Shown here: in pieces, positions 1 through 8,800 of the stretch
How positions within the stretch are numbered: the first letter of the stretch is position 1
Layout: each line of letters begins with the position of its first letter
Virus record (IMG/VR): IMGVR_UViG_3300021197_000193
Location: 41,844 to 65,104 of that record
Strand: one strand, 5' to 3'
Source of the DNA: a virus
Length of the DNA stretch: 23,261 bases
Translations under genes and position numbers: made by a program
The notes under the pieces: generated by a model
Told to the model about the DNA's origin: nothing
Database searches by the model: none
The model's input: only the letters and a program-made list of their open reading frames with translations

Positions 1-2078
1 GGTTAACCACAGAAGATGTTAGCGAAGCTATAACCACTGCGATAGCAGATATACCTGAAGGGTTAAGCACAGAAGATGTTAGCGATGCTATAAACACAGC
101 GCTAGGTTCACCTGCAACAGAAGACGAACCTGCTACAGGTATATACAAGGTAATAGACGACTTACCTGAAGGGTTAAGCACAGAAGATGTTAACTCTGCA
201 ATATCTGACGCGTTAGCAGATATGAACAACTTGTCTACAACTGACGTAGATAAAATTGTAAGTGATGCACTGGGTTCACCTGCAACAGTAGATGAAGAAG
301 GTAATCCTGTTGATGCTACAGGGGTGTACGCCACTATTGCTGATCTAAACAACTTATCTTCGGATGACGTTGATAAACTAATAGGTACAGCTATTGAAGC
401 GCTACCTGAAGGGTTAAGTACAGAAGATGTTAGCGGTGCTATAAACACAGCCTTGAAAGGCTTGGAAAACCTTTCTTCTACTGACGTTGACACCGCAATA
501 ACCGACGCGCTAGCAGACATAAACAACCTGTCTTCTGAAGATGTGCAGGGTATTGTCGATACAGCTATTGGTGATCTAAACGACTTATCTACAACAGACG
601 TAGATAAAATTGTAAGCGATGCACTGGGTTCACCTGCAACAGTAGATGAAGAAGGTAATCCTGTTGATGCTACAGGGGTGTACGCCACTATTGCTGATCT
701 AAACAACTTGTCTTCGGATGAAGTTGGTAAACTGATAGATACAGCTATTGACGCGTTACCTGAAGGGTTAAGTACAGAAGATGTTAGCGGTGCTATAAAC
801 ACAGCCTTGGAAGGCTTGGAGAATCTTTCTTCTACTGACGTTGATACTGCTATAACCGACGCTCTTGCAGACATAAACAACCTGTCTTCTGAAGATGTGC
901 AGGGTATTGTCGATACAGCTATTGGTGATCTAAACGACTTATCTACAACAGACGTAGATAAAATTGTAAGCGATGCACTGGGTTCACCTGCAACAGTAGA
1001 TGAAGAAGGTAATCCTGTTGATGCTACAGGGGTGTACGCCACTATTGCTGATCTAAACAACTTGTCTTCGGATGAAGTTGGTAAACTGATAGATACAGCT
1101 ATTGACGCGTTACCTGAAGGGTTAAGCGCGGGTGATGTTAGCACGGCTATAAATACAGCCTTGGAAGGCTTGGAAAACCTTTCTTCTACTGACGTTGACA
1201 CTGCAATAACCGACGCGCTAGCAGACATGAACAACCTGTCTTCTGAAGATGTAGACGGTATAGTTGATAGCGCGGTAAAAACGATTACCGAAGATGTGTC
1301 TGGTTTAGAAACCCAAATTGGTGACCTAGAAACACAAATTGGTGACGTAGAAACTAATTTGGAAGACCAACTAGACGCACTTGGGTTGTCTACAGCAGAA
1401 CAATTAACCACAATCGCGGACCTTATAGGAAAGCCAGAACGCGCAGTAACGCAGGAAGATGTAGATTTTGTTGTTGATCTAACCGCGCAAGAAAATGTCA
1501 GCCAAGAGTTAATTACGCAGTATGATGTTACTGGAGATGGTATTCTTGACATTAACGACCAAGACCTGCTAAATCTTGTGCTACAGGGTAGTGACGCTAC
1601 CCTTGCGGACTCTTCTATATTTACTCCTGCGACAGGGTTGTATGCACAGCAGCAGCAAGCTCAACAGCAACAACAAGAGTTTCAACAGCAGCAAGCTCAA
1701 CAGCAGCAGCAAGATACAGATTCAGTTTCGGAACTAATAAACAACTTAAACACGCAAATAAACGCACAGCTAGACACCAATGCACAACAGCAAGCAGCGC
1801 GGGACTTTTTAGAGTTAGAGCAGCTAGGGGCGTTCCAAGGAGCTAGGACAACAGTGACTACCCCAGACCCGTTAAACTTGGATTACTTGTACGACTTTGA
1901 AAGTATTTTTGCTAACCCTACGCAAGAAGGCAAGTTTTTAAGCCCGTACAGCACTACAACGCGAAATAAACCCGCTAATCAACCTACGGGACCAATGCCC
2001 ATGGCAAGCGGATTTGCAGAGGGTGGACAGGTTGAGGATGAAAATGATATGCTACTAAGATTACTTGGAGAAGCGTAA
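1..2078 (+). CDS. Repeat-rich fibre-like virion protein with dockerin-like EF-hand (5' partial)
   Basis: The frame is open from base 3 with no stop, so the true start lies left of the window; the first internal ATG (222) is not a credible start because the repeat pattern continues upstream of it. About 691 residues are visible. The first two thirds are 19-20-residue modules of the form LSxxDVxxxIxxALxxL, grouped in 118-residue super-repeats. Next comes a coiled-coil-like stretch (GLETQIGDLETQIGDVE), then a loop DVTGDGILDIND at 1524-1559 that fits one half of a type I dockerin/EF-hand calcium site, then a Gln-rich stretch (1647-1712), and a C-terminal MASGFAEGGQV motif. The repeats and the place beside other virion genes suggest an elongated tail- or head-fibre protein. 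The exact role is unknown. The TAA overlaps the next ATG by one base. Confidence 0.85.
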   Translation, partial: LTTEDVSEAITTAIADIPEGLSTEDVSDAINTALGSPATEDEPATGIYKVIDDLPEGLSTEDVNSAISDALADMNNLSTTDVDKIVSDALGSPATVDEEGNPVDATGVYATIADLNNLSSDDVDKLIGTAIEALPEGLSTEDVSGAINTALKGLENLSSTDVDTAITDALADINNLSSEDVQGIVDTAIGDLNDLSTTDVDKIVSDALGSPATVDEEGNPVDATGVYATIADLNNLSSDEVGKLIDTAIDALPEGLSTEDVSGAINTALEGLENLSSTDVDTAITDALADINNLSSEDVQGIVDTAIGDLNDLSTTDVDKIVSDALGSPATVDEEGNPVDATGVYATIADLNNLSSDEVGKLIDTAIDALPEGLSAGDVSTAINTALEGLENLSSTDVDTAITDALADMNNLSSEDVDGIVDSAVKTITEDVSGLETQIGDLETQIGDVETNLEDQLDALGLSTAEQLTTIADLIGKPERAVTQEDVDFVVDLTAQENVSQELITQYDVTGDGILDINDQDLLNLVLQGSDATLADSSIFTPATGLYAQQQQAQQQQQEFQQQQAQQQQQDTDSVSELINNLNTQINAQLDTNAQQQAARDFLELEQLGAFQGARTTVTTPDPLNLDYLYDFESIFANPTQEGKFLSPYSTTTRNKPANQPTGPMPMASGFAEGGQVEDENDMLLRLLGEA
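231..1292 (+). repeat. Three tandem 354-bp (118-codon) repeats
   Basis: Units run about 231-584, 585-938 and 939-1292. The spacing was measured from the recurring TGGGTTCACC at 271, 625 and 979 (354 bases each). Each unit encodes five LSxxDV modules, one of which carries an insert (PATVDEEGNPVDATG). A shorter, diverged unit with the same insert type lies upstream (base 103), only 168 bases before the first full unit, so the array continues to the left with variable unit length. Confidence 0.95.
513..1126 (+). repeat. Exact 260-bp direct repeat (513-772 and 867-1126)
   Basis: Reading the two segments side by side shows no difference over 260 bases, synonymous sites included. The match breaks at 773/1127 (T versus C). 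This lies within the 354-bp tandem array and points to a recent duplication or gene conversion between units. Confidence 0.92.
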
Positions 2079-2743
2079 TGGGTATTATAGAAGACGGTTT
2101 AAGCGCGTTAGATGGGTTAATGTTTAAAGATACGCCTACAAAAGGCGACCCAAACGCTTACGAGACTACTGGATTAGGGCAAGTAATAGGTTTAATTGGG
2201 GGCGCATCTGGATTATTTGACAGCGATACCCCTGCTACAGGATATCAAGGCGGTATCCCACAATATTCTGCGCGGCGGCAGGCTGTACCAAACACAAACG
2301 ACCCTAATCGAAGGCCGGGCAGTGGTGGGCAGCGCTATTTTACGGATATGCAGTACACAACTCCTACCACAGATACACCTATGAGCGCAGAAGGGTTGGC
2401 AGCGATGAACGCAGCGAACCCCGCAAGAGAGCTACGTAAAAGACCTGAAATACAGCAAATGGCTAGAGGGGGTATAGCTACCTTAAAAGAAGGTACATAC
2501 CTGCGTGGCACAAGCGATGGGATGGCTGATAAAGTACCCGCAAATATAGACGGCGTGCAGGAAGCTAGACTAAGTGATGGGGAATTTGTAATTCCTGCAG
2601 ATGTTGTTAGTCACCTTGGGAACGGTAATTCGGACGCAGGAGCTAAAGTGTTACAAGATATGATGCGGCGTATACGTAAAACTCGCACAGGCAACGAAAA
2701 ACAGGGTAAAGAAATAAACCCGCAACAAATTTTACCCGTGTAG
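2078..2743 (+). CDS. Virion-associated protein with GGI / GEFVIPADVVSHLG module
   Basis: 221 residues. The ATG at 2078 shares its A with the upstream TAA; GGAG lies 7 bases before it. The N-terminal half is Gly/Pro/Thr-rich and probably flexible. From about residue 127 it has MARGGIATLKEG, then a conserved block reading SDGMADKVPANIDG, LSDGEFVIPADVVSHLGNGN, SDAGAKVLQDMMRRIR. I recognise this block as recurring in proteins of marine phage metagenomes, where it sits among structural genes with no assigned function. The tight coupling to the fibre gene and the shared MAxGG motif with two neighbours suggest a virion protein made in the same transcript. The ORF in another frame at 2196-2384 is a shadow. 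Confidence 0.85.
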   Translation: MGIIEDGLSALDGLMFKDTPTKGDPNAYETTGLGQVIGLIGGASGLFDSDTPATGYQGGIPQYSARRQAVPNTNDPNRRPGSGGQRYFTDMQYTTPTTDTPMSAEGLAAMNAANPARELRKRPEIQQMARGGIATLKEGTYLRGTSDGMADKVPANIDGVQEARLSDGEFVIPADVVSHLGNGNSDAGAKVLQDMMRRIRKTRTGNEKQGKEINPQQILPV

Positions 2744-2753
2744 GAGGTCAGAC

Positions 2754-3581
2754 ATGGTTACTCCCGTACTAACTGGAAGCAGCGAAGACCCAATTAAAAC
2801 AGGTGTAGAAAGTTCTCTGTCTAATTGGGCTGGCCCCTACGTTACTGAAATGCTCGGTAAGGGCCAAGCGTTAGCAGGTGAAGACTACAATGCGTATATG
2901 GGGCCACTCACAGCGGGTGCGTCTGACTTACAAGATCAAGCGTTTCAAGGTGTGGCCGGATTAGCGTTACCTACAGACCAAATGGGTACTGGGGGGTATC
3001 AAACACAAACGTTTACTGGGGACATTGCTCAACAGTATATGAACCCGTACTTGCAGGCATCGTTAGACCCACAATTAGCGGAAGCTAGACGCCAAGCGGA
3101 AATATCTAGGGTACAGGATGCGGGCAGGTTAACACAGGCAGGTGCTTACGGGGGGTCACGTCAAGCCCTTATGGAAGCAGAAGGTTCGCGGAACTTAGGA
3201 CAAAACCTAGCGGCCATAACAGGACAAGGTTACGCTGATGCGTACAGGCAGGGTTTAGGCCAGTTTAACATAGAACAAGACCGTGGGATGCTCGCGCAAG
3301 ATAAAACTAACCTGTATGGTGCCGAAGGATTACAGCGGCTAGCAAACATGGGCGCAACGCAACGCGGGATTGAATCGGAAGGCATTACGGCGGATAGACT
3401 GCAGTTTGAAGAAGAACGTGACTTCCCATACAAACAGGTGCAGTACATGCAGTCTTTGTTGCAGGGGCTACCGATAGCCGCGCAATCAGTGCAATACGAG
3501 GAACCTAGTTACCTACAAAGGATAGCTGCGGGAGCCTCAGATACCGAAACCTTACTGTCAAACTTGTTTGGACGAGGCTAA
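2754..3581 (+). CDS. Ala/Gln/Gly-rich phage structural protein (ejection-type)
   Basis: 275 residues with a textbook AGGAGGT ribosome site 5 bases before the ATG. Recognisable segments are YMNPYLQASLDPQLAEARRQ (about residues 101-120), an AGAYGGSRQALMEAEGSR segment, and a helical GlnAla-rich middle. There is no signal peptide or clear membrane span. I recognise this pattern (MNPYxQ...GGSRQAL) from structural gene blocks of marine podovirus- and siphovirus-like phages, without a proven function. Between two other coiled-coil virion genes and just ahead of the giant ejection-type protein, it is plausibly an internal or ejected virion protein. That role is inference. Confidence 0.82.
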   Translation: MVTPVLTGSSEDPIKTGVESSLSNWAGPYVTEMLGKGQALAGEDYNAYMGPLTAGASDLQDQAFQGVAGLALPTDQMGTGGYQTQTFTGDIAQQYMNPYLQASLDPQLAEARRQAEISRVQDAGRLTQAGAYGGSRQALMEAEGSRNLGQNLAAITGQGYADAYRQGLGQFNIEQDRGMLAQDKTNLYGAEGLQRLANMGATQRGIESEGITADRLQFEEERDFPYKQVQYMQSLLQGLPIAAQSVQYEEPSYLQRIAAGASDTETLLSNLFGRG

Positions 3582-3582
3582 T

Positions 3583-5877
3583 ATGGCGTTAGAAACTGGT
3601 GGGCTTGACGCCCAAATCGAACAGCGAATGGACGCCTATCGTGGCAACCCGCAAAAGTTACAGCAGCGTTACGGGGCCAACAAGGAACTCCTAGATTTAT
3701 TAGCACTGCAAAAACTTACGTCTGAAAAGCAGGCGGCGGCACGCGATATGCAAATGAAAATGCAGCAGCAGCCCGGCACTATAGCGCAGCAGCGCGAACA
3801 ACAAGCCTTGGACCTAACAAAACAACAGATGGGTGGTACGCTTGGAGAACTAACGGGACGTACTGCAGGTACTCTAGGGCAAAAACAAAAACAACAGCAG
3901 CAAAATATGCAGCGTATGGCAAAGATGCAGCCGCGCAAACCCGCAGGTATCGCAGGACTTCCGGGCCTTGCAGGTGCTGGAGCCAGACCTCCACAAGCGC
4001 AGGGTTTAGCAGGTGCACGTATGGCGCAGGCCGCAGCACAAGGCGGTCCAAAAAGAATGGCAAGTGGGGGCATCGTGTCGTTTGCGGAAGGCGACCAAGT
4101 GTCTAGCCCTATTAGTCGGTTTTTTGAAGGTTTGACTAATAAGTTTGACAAACGGGGCGCACGAAACAAATTAGAGGCGGCGGTCCGTCAAAAATATGGA
4201 CCCTTTGCAACGGCTGACGGACTGTTTACTCCGCAGTCTGAAAAACAACAAACGTATGCTAAAGACGTTATTAGCATGATAGACTCACTAAGCGACCAAG
4301 AATTACAAACACTTGCTAACGCCCCCTTTACTTCAAGTATGAACGAAGCGCAGCTACAAGCGTTACCACGTTTGCCCGGCGATGTAGGTCGTCCTGACTT
4401 TGTTCCTGATAACTACGAGCCGGGGACTGTGGTTTCTAGTGATCCCACCCTGCCATCTAGACCTGTACCTGATACAGTGGCAAGCCCTACTTCGGTAGAC
4501 CCTACTACTTCGGCAGACCCTACTACAGGTACTGTGACGTTTGCACCTGTGGAGCAGGAAGACTTTTTTAAGGACGTACCTACATCGTACGACCCCGTAG
4601 CACCAGAAAAGGCGGATAAATCAGCGCTAAATACATCTATTACTGACATGACGGACCAAGCGGGAAAAACTCCTACTAGAGCGAGCGTGGACTCTCTACA
4701 AGCTGCACCATTAGAAGCGGTAGCTGCACCGTACACAGAATCAGAACAGAAATTAGCTGACGAACTTTCAGAACGCTACGTTGCGGATTCAAACGAAAAA
4801 CCTTTAGAAAGACTTGACGCGGCACGGGCCAGTTCTGATGAGTATTTTGACCGCGCAGGTGTAGCAGCGCTTTACGACCAACAAGAAAAAGATGAGCGTG
4901 CTCTACAAGCTGACATATTAAGCCCGTCAAAACTTAAACGGCTACGCAGATTGCGGGCGATGTCTGGCGCAAGACGTGGGCTTGGGGGTATCACCGATGC
5001 GTACTTGGGCGAATTAGATAAACAAGCAACAGACCGTAGCGCAGGACTTACAACCTTACGGGGTATTCAAGACACAGGGGTAACCAGCGACTACAATATT
5101 GCCTCCAAAGGAGCAGCTTCAGGGGAAAACGCAGCACTGCGGGCCGAGAACAGACGCACTACAGGTATGGGTGGGTTGCAGGGGATTCTGGATCAAGGAC
5201 AAGAACGCGCGTTACAGGGGCAACGAGAAGAAAACGACGTCCGCGCGCTTAACTTCCAAGCAGACAGCGCCATTGCGGAGGGTAATTTCAACGCCGCAAG
5301 AGAAGCGTACAACCGTCAAGGTAGCGCACTTCGTAAAGTTGTTCAGATGAACATAGATGATGTTAACAACCAAGTTAAAACAAACTTGTCTATTTCTGAA
5401 GACCAAAACTCAGCGATGCGCGACGCACTGGAAGCCAAGCTAGAAGTCGCAAAAGCAAAATCTAAAGCGCGGTACGAGCAAAATGTTGCATTAATGAACA
5501 ACGAGGTGGAGCTGCAAAAACTGCTAGACGCGCGCGCTGCAACTGTTAACGCCAGCGTAGAAGAAGTTTTGAAGAATGACCCAACAGTTATGGCGCTACG
5601 AGCTAAACAAGCTGAGTTGGCAGCGACAGAAAACGAACCTGAACTTAGAAAAATTAACGAACAACTAGAGAGGCTTAGACGTGCTACCATAGAAGTGCTT
5701 GTTAGCCGATACGATACTTTTGCTGATATGTACGCAGAAACAGCCGATTTAGCCGAACGTATCATGCAGGTTAGGGCGGGGAATACTATGGTGTCTAGCA
5801 CGCGTAGTGAATTAAACCCCAATGATATTGTAGATCGTACTCGCCTTGACTATCAACCATCGGTTCCAAACCCATAA
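3583..5877 (+). CDS. Large coiled-coil, Gln-rich virion protein
   Basis: 764 residues from the ATG at 3583, one base after the previous stop, with GAGG upstream; a TTG at 3568 inside the preceding gene is less likely. The N-terminal part is helical and Gln-rich (NPQKLQQRYG, LLDLLALQKLTSEKQAAARD), followed by a Gly/Ala/Pro linker and MASGGIVSFAEGDQV at 4057-4101. The middle holds a low-complexity VDPTTSADPTTGTV stretch. The last 400 residues are charged and helical, with long predicted coiled coils and no membrane spans. The N-terminal pattern recurs in marine phage virion clusters of unknown function. A structural or ejection role fits its neighbours, but no enzyme motif is visible. Confidence 0.85.
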   Translation: MALETGGLDAQIEQRMDAYRGNPQKLQQRYGANKELLDLLALQKLTSEKQAAARDMQMKMQQQPGTIAQQREQQALDLTKQQMGGTLGELTGRTAGTLGQKQKQQQQNMQRMAKMQPRKPAGIAGLPGLAGAGARPPQAQGLAGARMAQAAAQGGPKRMASGGIVSFAEGDQVSSPISRFFEGLTNKFDKRGARNKLEAAVRQKYGPFATADGLFTPQSEKQQTYAKDVISMIDSLSDQELQTLANAPFTSSMNEAQLQALPRLPGDVGRPDFVPDNYEPGTVVSSDPTLPSRPVPDTVASPTSVDPTTSADPTTGTVTFAPVEQEDFFKDVPTSYDPVAPEKADKSALNTSITDMTDQAGKTPTRASVDSLQAAPLEAVAAPYTESEQKLADELSERYVADSNEKPLERLDAARASSDEYFDRAGVAALYDQQEKDERALQADILSPSKLKRLRRLRAMSGARRGLGGITDAYLGELDKQATDRSAGLTTLRGIQDTGVTSDYNIASKGAASGENAALRAENRRTTGMGGLQGILDQGQERALQGQREENDVRALNFQADSAIAEGNFNAAREAYNRQGSALRKVVQMNIDDVNNQVKTNLSISEDQNSAMRDALEAKLEVAKAKSKARYEQNVALMNNEVELQKLLDARAATVNASVEEVLKNDPTVMALRAKQAELAATENEPELRKINEQLERLRRATIEVLVSRYDTFADMYAETADLAERIMQVRAGNTMVSSTRSELNPNDIVDRTRLDYQPSVPNP

Positions 5878-5891
5878 TATAAGGTCATATA

Positions 5892-8800
5892 ATGGCACTG
5901 TACCAATTAACTGACCGCCGCGGGAACAAAATACAGGTAGAAGGCCCAGAAGGCGCTACCACAGAACAACTTGTGTCAATATACAACCGCACGATGGTAG
6001 AGCGCAGGCGCGAACCAGAACGTAGGTTCCGTGCAGGGTTGGAAGATTATTTCGGTACGCAAGAAAACATAGCGGAGCAGATAGCGCGTAGTAGAAAACC
6101 TACGGTGGGCGACTATTTTGGTGAAGTTCCAAAAGGTCTTATTGGCGGCGCTGCGGGGTTAGTAGAACAGGGCGCGTTAGGTCTTGCGGCATTACTACCA
6201 GAAGATGCAGAAAATGTTGTCCGTGATGGGATAAAATCTGTGGGCGGCGCGGTGCAAGATTATGTAGCCCCAGACTTTAACTTAGAAGATAGCATCCCCC
6301 GCAAACTTAGCGAAGCAGGTGGTTCTTTTGCGGGTCTTGTTGGTGCGTCTCTTATAAACCCTATAGCAGGGGGCACATTGGCGGTAGCCGCGGGGTCTGG
6401 AGAAGCTAGCGAACGTGCGCGAGCCGCAGGTGCTACACAGGAACAACGTAACCTAGCAGCGTTACAGGGTATACTCCCGGGCGCACTTGAGCTTATCCCT
6501 GTAGGACGTTTAGTCAAAGGGATTAAACAAGTATATAAGGGTGAAGCTAAACCCGTCGAACTTATAAAGAACCGCATCCAACGTGCATCGCGCGAAGGTG
6601 GTATAGAAGCCGCGCAAGAAGTTGCGTCTGGTATTGCCCAAAACATGATAGAGCAGGGGTACAACCCCGAGCAAGGTACGTTTGAAGGTAGCGGAGAAGC
6701 CGCAGGGTACGGCGGTGCCGTAGGGTTTTTAGCGCAAAGCCTGCTTGACCTTGCTACACCTAGAACCCGTGGCAGTGCGGCAGATGTAGAACCAGAAGAA
6801 ACACTTGCTTTACCTGCACCGGACACAGGTATTGCGGGGCTTTTACCTGCACCACCAAAACAACTTGCCGACCAACGTAAACCTTTGGGTAATGCGCAAG
6901 CTCGCGCAGATGTAGGCAGAATAATTGATTCTACAGGGGATGTAACCCTTGGAGAGATGGAAGACATTGTAGCGCGAACAGGTATATCTCTGCCTGACCT
7001 TGAAACTGTTGTTTCTGAAGAAATGCAGAAACGTGGCACTAAGCTAGCGCAACGTGCGCAAGAAGAAATCGAAGATGAGCTTACTACTCCAGAAGTAGAA
7101 CGCCCACCGTCCCGTATGGACACCGCTGTAGCAGATGCGTTGGCAGGTAGAAACGCAGTGCAAGAGGCAGCACGCAGACGTGAAGAACAAGCTGCATTAG
7201 AACGTGACGATGTAGCCGCGTACGAGCAACCCGACCTGTTAGCCGCAGAATTAGAAGCGGAACGTAAAATATCACCAGAGGCTGCGGCACAAGATGCAGC
7301 GCGTCCTGCACCGCCGAACGTGGAGCTAGATGAACAAGGTAAAGTACGAGAAATAAAAGAAGAAGAAGTTTTACCAATACAGGGGCCACGAAGACGTGAC
7401 CTTGTAGATTTAATAAGTGAAGAAAGTGCACTTGCTAAAGAAATTGAAGCGGAAGAAACGGTAAAACGTCAGCAAGAGCAAACAAGGGCCGAGTCTACCG
7501 CGGAAACCGCGCAGGGTAAATTAGACGCAGATCGTGCAGCGCAAACCGAAGCTACGCGCACCAAAGTGTTGCAGGACACAGTGGCTAATGCAGGCGAAGT
7601 ACGTAGACCAGAAGCGTTGCGTAGGCTGTACGAAACCGCGTTGACAGAAGCGGGAATTACAAACCCCAAAGCCACATCACAAGAAATGGAAAGCCTGCGC
7701 CGTGCGTCTAATGTCATACGGGCAAAAGACCCTGTAGCAGACGCCGCCGCCGCGCAAGAGGGAATCAAAGACCCAGCACAAGTAAAATTGGAAGCTATGG
7801 TAACTCCCAAAGAAAGGCGGCGAAATGTTAGACCAGTTGACCCAGAGACAGGTGGAGATGGCGTTTCGTCTGCTGGACAAGGCAGTACAGTCGGAGCCGC
7901 CCCAACCGCTGCGAGTACCGCCAACATTACAGCACCTAACGACAGCGGAATGGGACGCCCTGTGTCTGGCGTTGGAGGAACTACTGCACCAGAAGGAGCG
8001 CAGTCAGATACACTAAATCTGGACGCAGCTATTTTAGAAGCTGTAACAGACCCTGATCCTGTTACGCCTCCCGTAGAGCAGAAAAAACGGCCCGAGGCAG
8101 GACCCAAGTCAAAACGTGTTACACAGAAAACTAAACGTACGGATACCTCCGGTAGACGTAAAGTATTACCTACGTTTCCAGAAAAACAAACACTTACAAA
8201 AGTATCGAAAGACCTGAAGCGCAGGGGTCCAGCGGGTTCGTCTGTTCGTGGTACTCGTAAAGTCCAAGCCAAAGAAGACACTACACGCGCCGAGCTACGT
8301 AAACGGTGGGATGAAACTGCGCCAGCCGTGGTCAAACAAGACACCCAGACCACAGACACTTTGGTCAAAGGCGATGTGCTATCGAATAGTGACAATAAGA
8401 AAACTCTAAACTTCTTGGAGGGTAAGGTTACTACCCGTGACAAGGTTGGGCTTGCCGCTAAACGCTACCTGTCTATGCACCCGAACCCAGAAGAAGGTTT
8501 GTTTGTAGCATTGTTCGATATGGTAAACCGCACGCCTAAGTTTTCTGGGCGTGAAAAAGGCATGACCGATGCGCAAGCCGAGTTACGCAAAGGTACAAGT
8601 GACGTGCAAGGCGCACGCGCTGTATACTGGGCCATGAACAACCTGAGTCCACAAACACAGAAGTGGATGGACGAAACTAAAGCCGAGATACAAAAACAGT
8701 TAGATGCTGTTACGGGGTTAGACTACGCGGCGCGGACAGAATCACCTTTGACTATACGACAACGCATAGAGAACGCTGCCCGTGCTATTAAAGAGCGCGA

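Noticed and set aside
222-222. ATG 222 as the start of the fibre-like gene
   Set aside because: The LSTEDV modules continue in frame back to base 3, so the gene is cut by the window edge.
1-1292. Repeat array as a CRISPR or a diversity-generating retroelement target
   Set aside because: The repeats are contiguous, in frame and protein-coding, without spacers. No reverse transcriptase or VR/TR pair is visible.
3669-4169. - strand ORF rich in Cys and Phe
   Set aside because: It is the complement of the CAG/CAA-rich Gln stretch of the coiled-coil virion gene.
6260-7123. 287-codon - strand ORF
   Set aside because: The same shadow composition and no motif; opposite to a clearly coding frame with conserved N-terminal features.
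7469-8443. 324-codon - strand ORF inside the giant virion gene
   Set aside because: Composition is dominated by Ser, Val, Cys and Arg, as expected of the complement of a GC-skewed Gln/Ala/Thr-rich gene. There is no domain and no fitting ribosome site.
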